A stretch of 15,995 nt of DNA, taken from contig QHXE01000059.1 of NCBI GenBank assembly GCA_003222835.1, positions 1 through 15,995 of the forward strand, in the 5' to 3' direction. Under the pieces are notes generated by a model, which was not told where the DNA came from, did no database searches, and was given only the letters and a program-made list of their open reading frames with translations. The DNA comes from Acidobacteriota bacterium (GTDB lineage Bacteria > Acidobacteriota > Blastocatellia > Pyrinomonadales > Pyrinomonadaceae). Positions 15,237-15,995 of the stretch are shown in pieces (within the stretch, counting starts at the first letter, position 1; every line of letters begins with the position of its first letter). Made by a program: the position numbers and the translations under genes.

Positions 15237-15605
15237 ATGGGAGCAGACCGCGGACTCTACGAACGCTGGCTGGCGTTTGAGGATTATCCAAAATTCATCA
15301 CCGCGATTAAACGCGTGCGAAAATTGGATGCGAACCATTTTGTCGCATCGCTTGGTTTCAACGGAAAGCAATATGAGACGACACTTGAGATGATGATGCG
15401 TGTCCCAGAGCGAAGACTCGCCTGGCGAACTCTGGCCGACCACCGCGCTCCTGATCACCTCGCCACGGGAGTCGTTTCTTTCGCGCCGCTTTCTGACCAA
15501 AGCACATGCGTGACCCTGAAGCTGGCCTCGAGTTTCGGCGGGGCCGTCTCCGGTCGGGTTGATAGGTATCTGCAAAATTTCAAACAGTTAATTGAGAGCC
15601 AGTGA
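15237..15605 (+). CDS. SRPBCC (START-like) family protein, short N-terminus
   Basis: A 122-residue protein resembling polyketide-cyclase/dehydrase-like SRPBCC proteins. Typical segments are YERWLAFEDYPKFI, a central RLAWRTL strand, a VVSFAPL strand, and the C-terminal amphipathic helix VDRYLQNFKQLIE. These proteins bind hydrophobic ligands in a helix-grip fold, and many soil bacterial copies have no assigned ligand. The usual first beta strand before the YERW helix is missing: the ATG at 15237 starts only 7 residues before YERW, an upstream stop lies at 15210-15212, and no good ribosome site is seen. The gene may therefore be N-terminally truncated or start at a non-standard codon. It is the first plus-strand gene. 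Confidence 0.7.
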   Translation: MGADRGLYERWLAFEDYPKFITAIKRVRKLDANHFVASLGFNGKQYETTLEMMMRVPERRLAWRTLADHRAPDHLATGVVSFAPLSDQSTCVTLKLASSFGGAVSGRVDRYLQNFKQLIESQ

Positions 15606-15673
15606 GATCGCAAAACGAGGGAAAGTCCTAAAGCGATCCATGGAAGTATTGCCTTATTACAGCTTTGATCGCA

Positions 15674-15693
15674 GGCTTTGGCTTTAGCCAGCC
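15674..15693 (+). repeat. Inverted repeat just before the poxB start
   Basis: GGCT-tt-GGCT-tt-AGCC-AGCC forms a short imperfect hairpin ending six bases before the ATG at 15700, where a ribosome site would be expected. It could be an operator or hide the start region in RNA. The region 15606-15699 holds nothing else clear. Confidence 0.35.
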
Positions 15694-15699
15694 AAATTC

Positions 15700-15995
15700 A
15701 TGGCAAAGAAACGAGTAGCGGACTTGCTGATCGAAACCCTCGTGCAAGCGGGGGTGGAAAGGATTTACGGAGTATCGGGCGACTCACTGAACGGGATCAC
15801 CGACTCAATTCGTCGACAGAAACAAATTCGATGGGCCCACGTCCGACACGAAGAGTCGGCTGCGTTTGCCGCGGGCGCGGAAGCGCACCTCACCGGACGC
15901 CTCGCAGTCTGCGCGGGCAGTTGTGGACCCGGCAACTTGCATTTGATCAACGGGCTTTACGATTGCCACCGCAGCCGCGTTCCTGTTCTCGCCAT
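15700..15995 (+). CDS. poxB: PoxB-type pyruvate:quinone oxidoreductase (3' end outside window)
   Basis: The first 98 codons of a thiamine diphosphate- and FAD-dependent enzyme. It oxidatively decarboxylates pyruvate to acetate and CO2 and passes electrons to membrane quinone. The visible N-terminal Pyr domain matches E. coli PoxB closely: [10 protein letters not shown] (24-33), [14 protein letters not shown] (49-62) with the cofactor-activating E51, and [20 protein letters not shown] (68-87). Electrons from it could enter the bc/caa3 chain encoded at the other end of the window; that link is inference. The ATG at 15700 matches the family start. No clear Shine-Dalgarno is visible. Related ThDP enzymes (acetolactate synthase) are less likely given the PoxB-specific motif run. 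Confidence 0.9.
   Translation, partial: MAKKRVADLLIETLVQAGVERIYGVSGDSLNGITDSIRRQKQIRWAHVRHEESAAFAAGAEAHLTGRLAVCAGSCGPGNLHLINGLYDCHRSRVPVLA

Overview
The window looks like a chromosomal piece of a free-living, aerobic, probably soil-dwelling Gram-negative bacterium. The best guess is Verrucomicrobia (Chthoniobacterales-like), with Acidobacteria as an alternative. This rests on general resemblance (moderate GC, a combined bc/caa3 respiratory operon, a MEDS sensor beside large PAS/GAF kinases, degenerate intergenic repeats) and not on any marker gene. Most genes lie on the minus strand. Only the last ~760 bases carry plus-strand genes.

Region 1 (1-5981, minus) is a tightly packed respiratory operon. 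In transcription order it encodes oxidase subunit II with a cytochrome c tail (ctaC), a fused oxidase subunit I-III, a CtaG-type assembly factor, a 74-residue two-helix membrane protein, a Rieske iron-sulfur protein, and a cytochrome b fused to a cytochrome c domain that leaves the window at base 1. Five gene junctions overlap, three of them as ATGA. The set would take electrons from (mena)quinol through cytochrome b/Rieske/cytochrome c to the CuA/cytochrome c subunit and the heme-copper centre. Cytochrome b combines a b6-like histidine spacing with a single full-length chain, lacks the heme-ci cysteine, and has a C-terminal CxxCH domain.

Region 2 (5982-7760, minus) has a 361-base leader with a possible 29-codon ORF before ctaC, a single-domain response regulator, and a sigma-70 family factor lacking region 1.1. 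The regulator lies 8 bases after the sigma gene and its ribosome-binding site overlaps the sigma stop codon.

Region 3 (7762-9449) is an exported multicopper oxidase with all copper ligands. It is flanked on both sides by ungapped direct repeats, about 55 bases and about 71% identical.

Region 4 (9450-13930, minus) is a two-component system: a 1254-residue membrane sensor kinase with PAS-GAF-PAS-GAF-PAS-GAF modules, overlapping by TAATG a NarL/FixJ-type regulator with a lysine-rich, histone-like N-terminal tail. One PAS domain has lost its N-terminal part.

Region 5 (13931-15000) holds a MEDS-domain sensor followed by what looks like the N-terminal stump of a GAF sensor kinase, cut off inside a degenerate repeat. 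A related repeat lies upstream of the MEDS gene, so the pair is bracketed much as the multicopper oxidase is.

Region 6 (15237-15995, plus) has a short SRPBCC-family protein and the first 98 codons of a PoxB-type pyruvate:quinone oxidoreductase, which runs out of the window. No rRNA, tRNA, CRISPR array or transposase gene was recognised.
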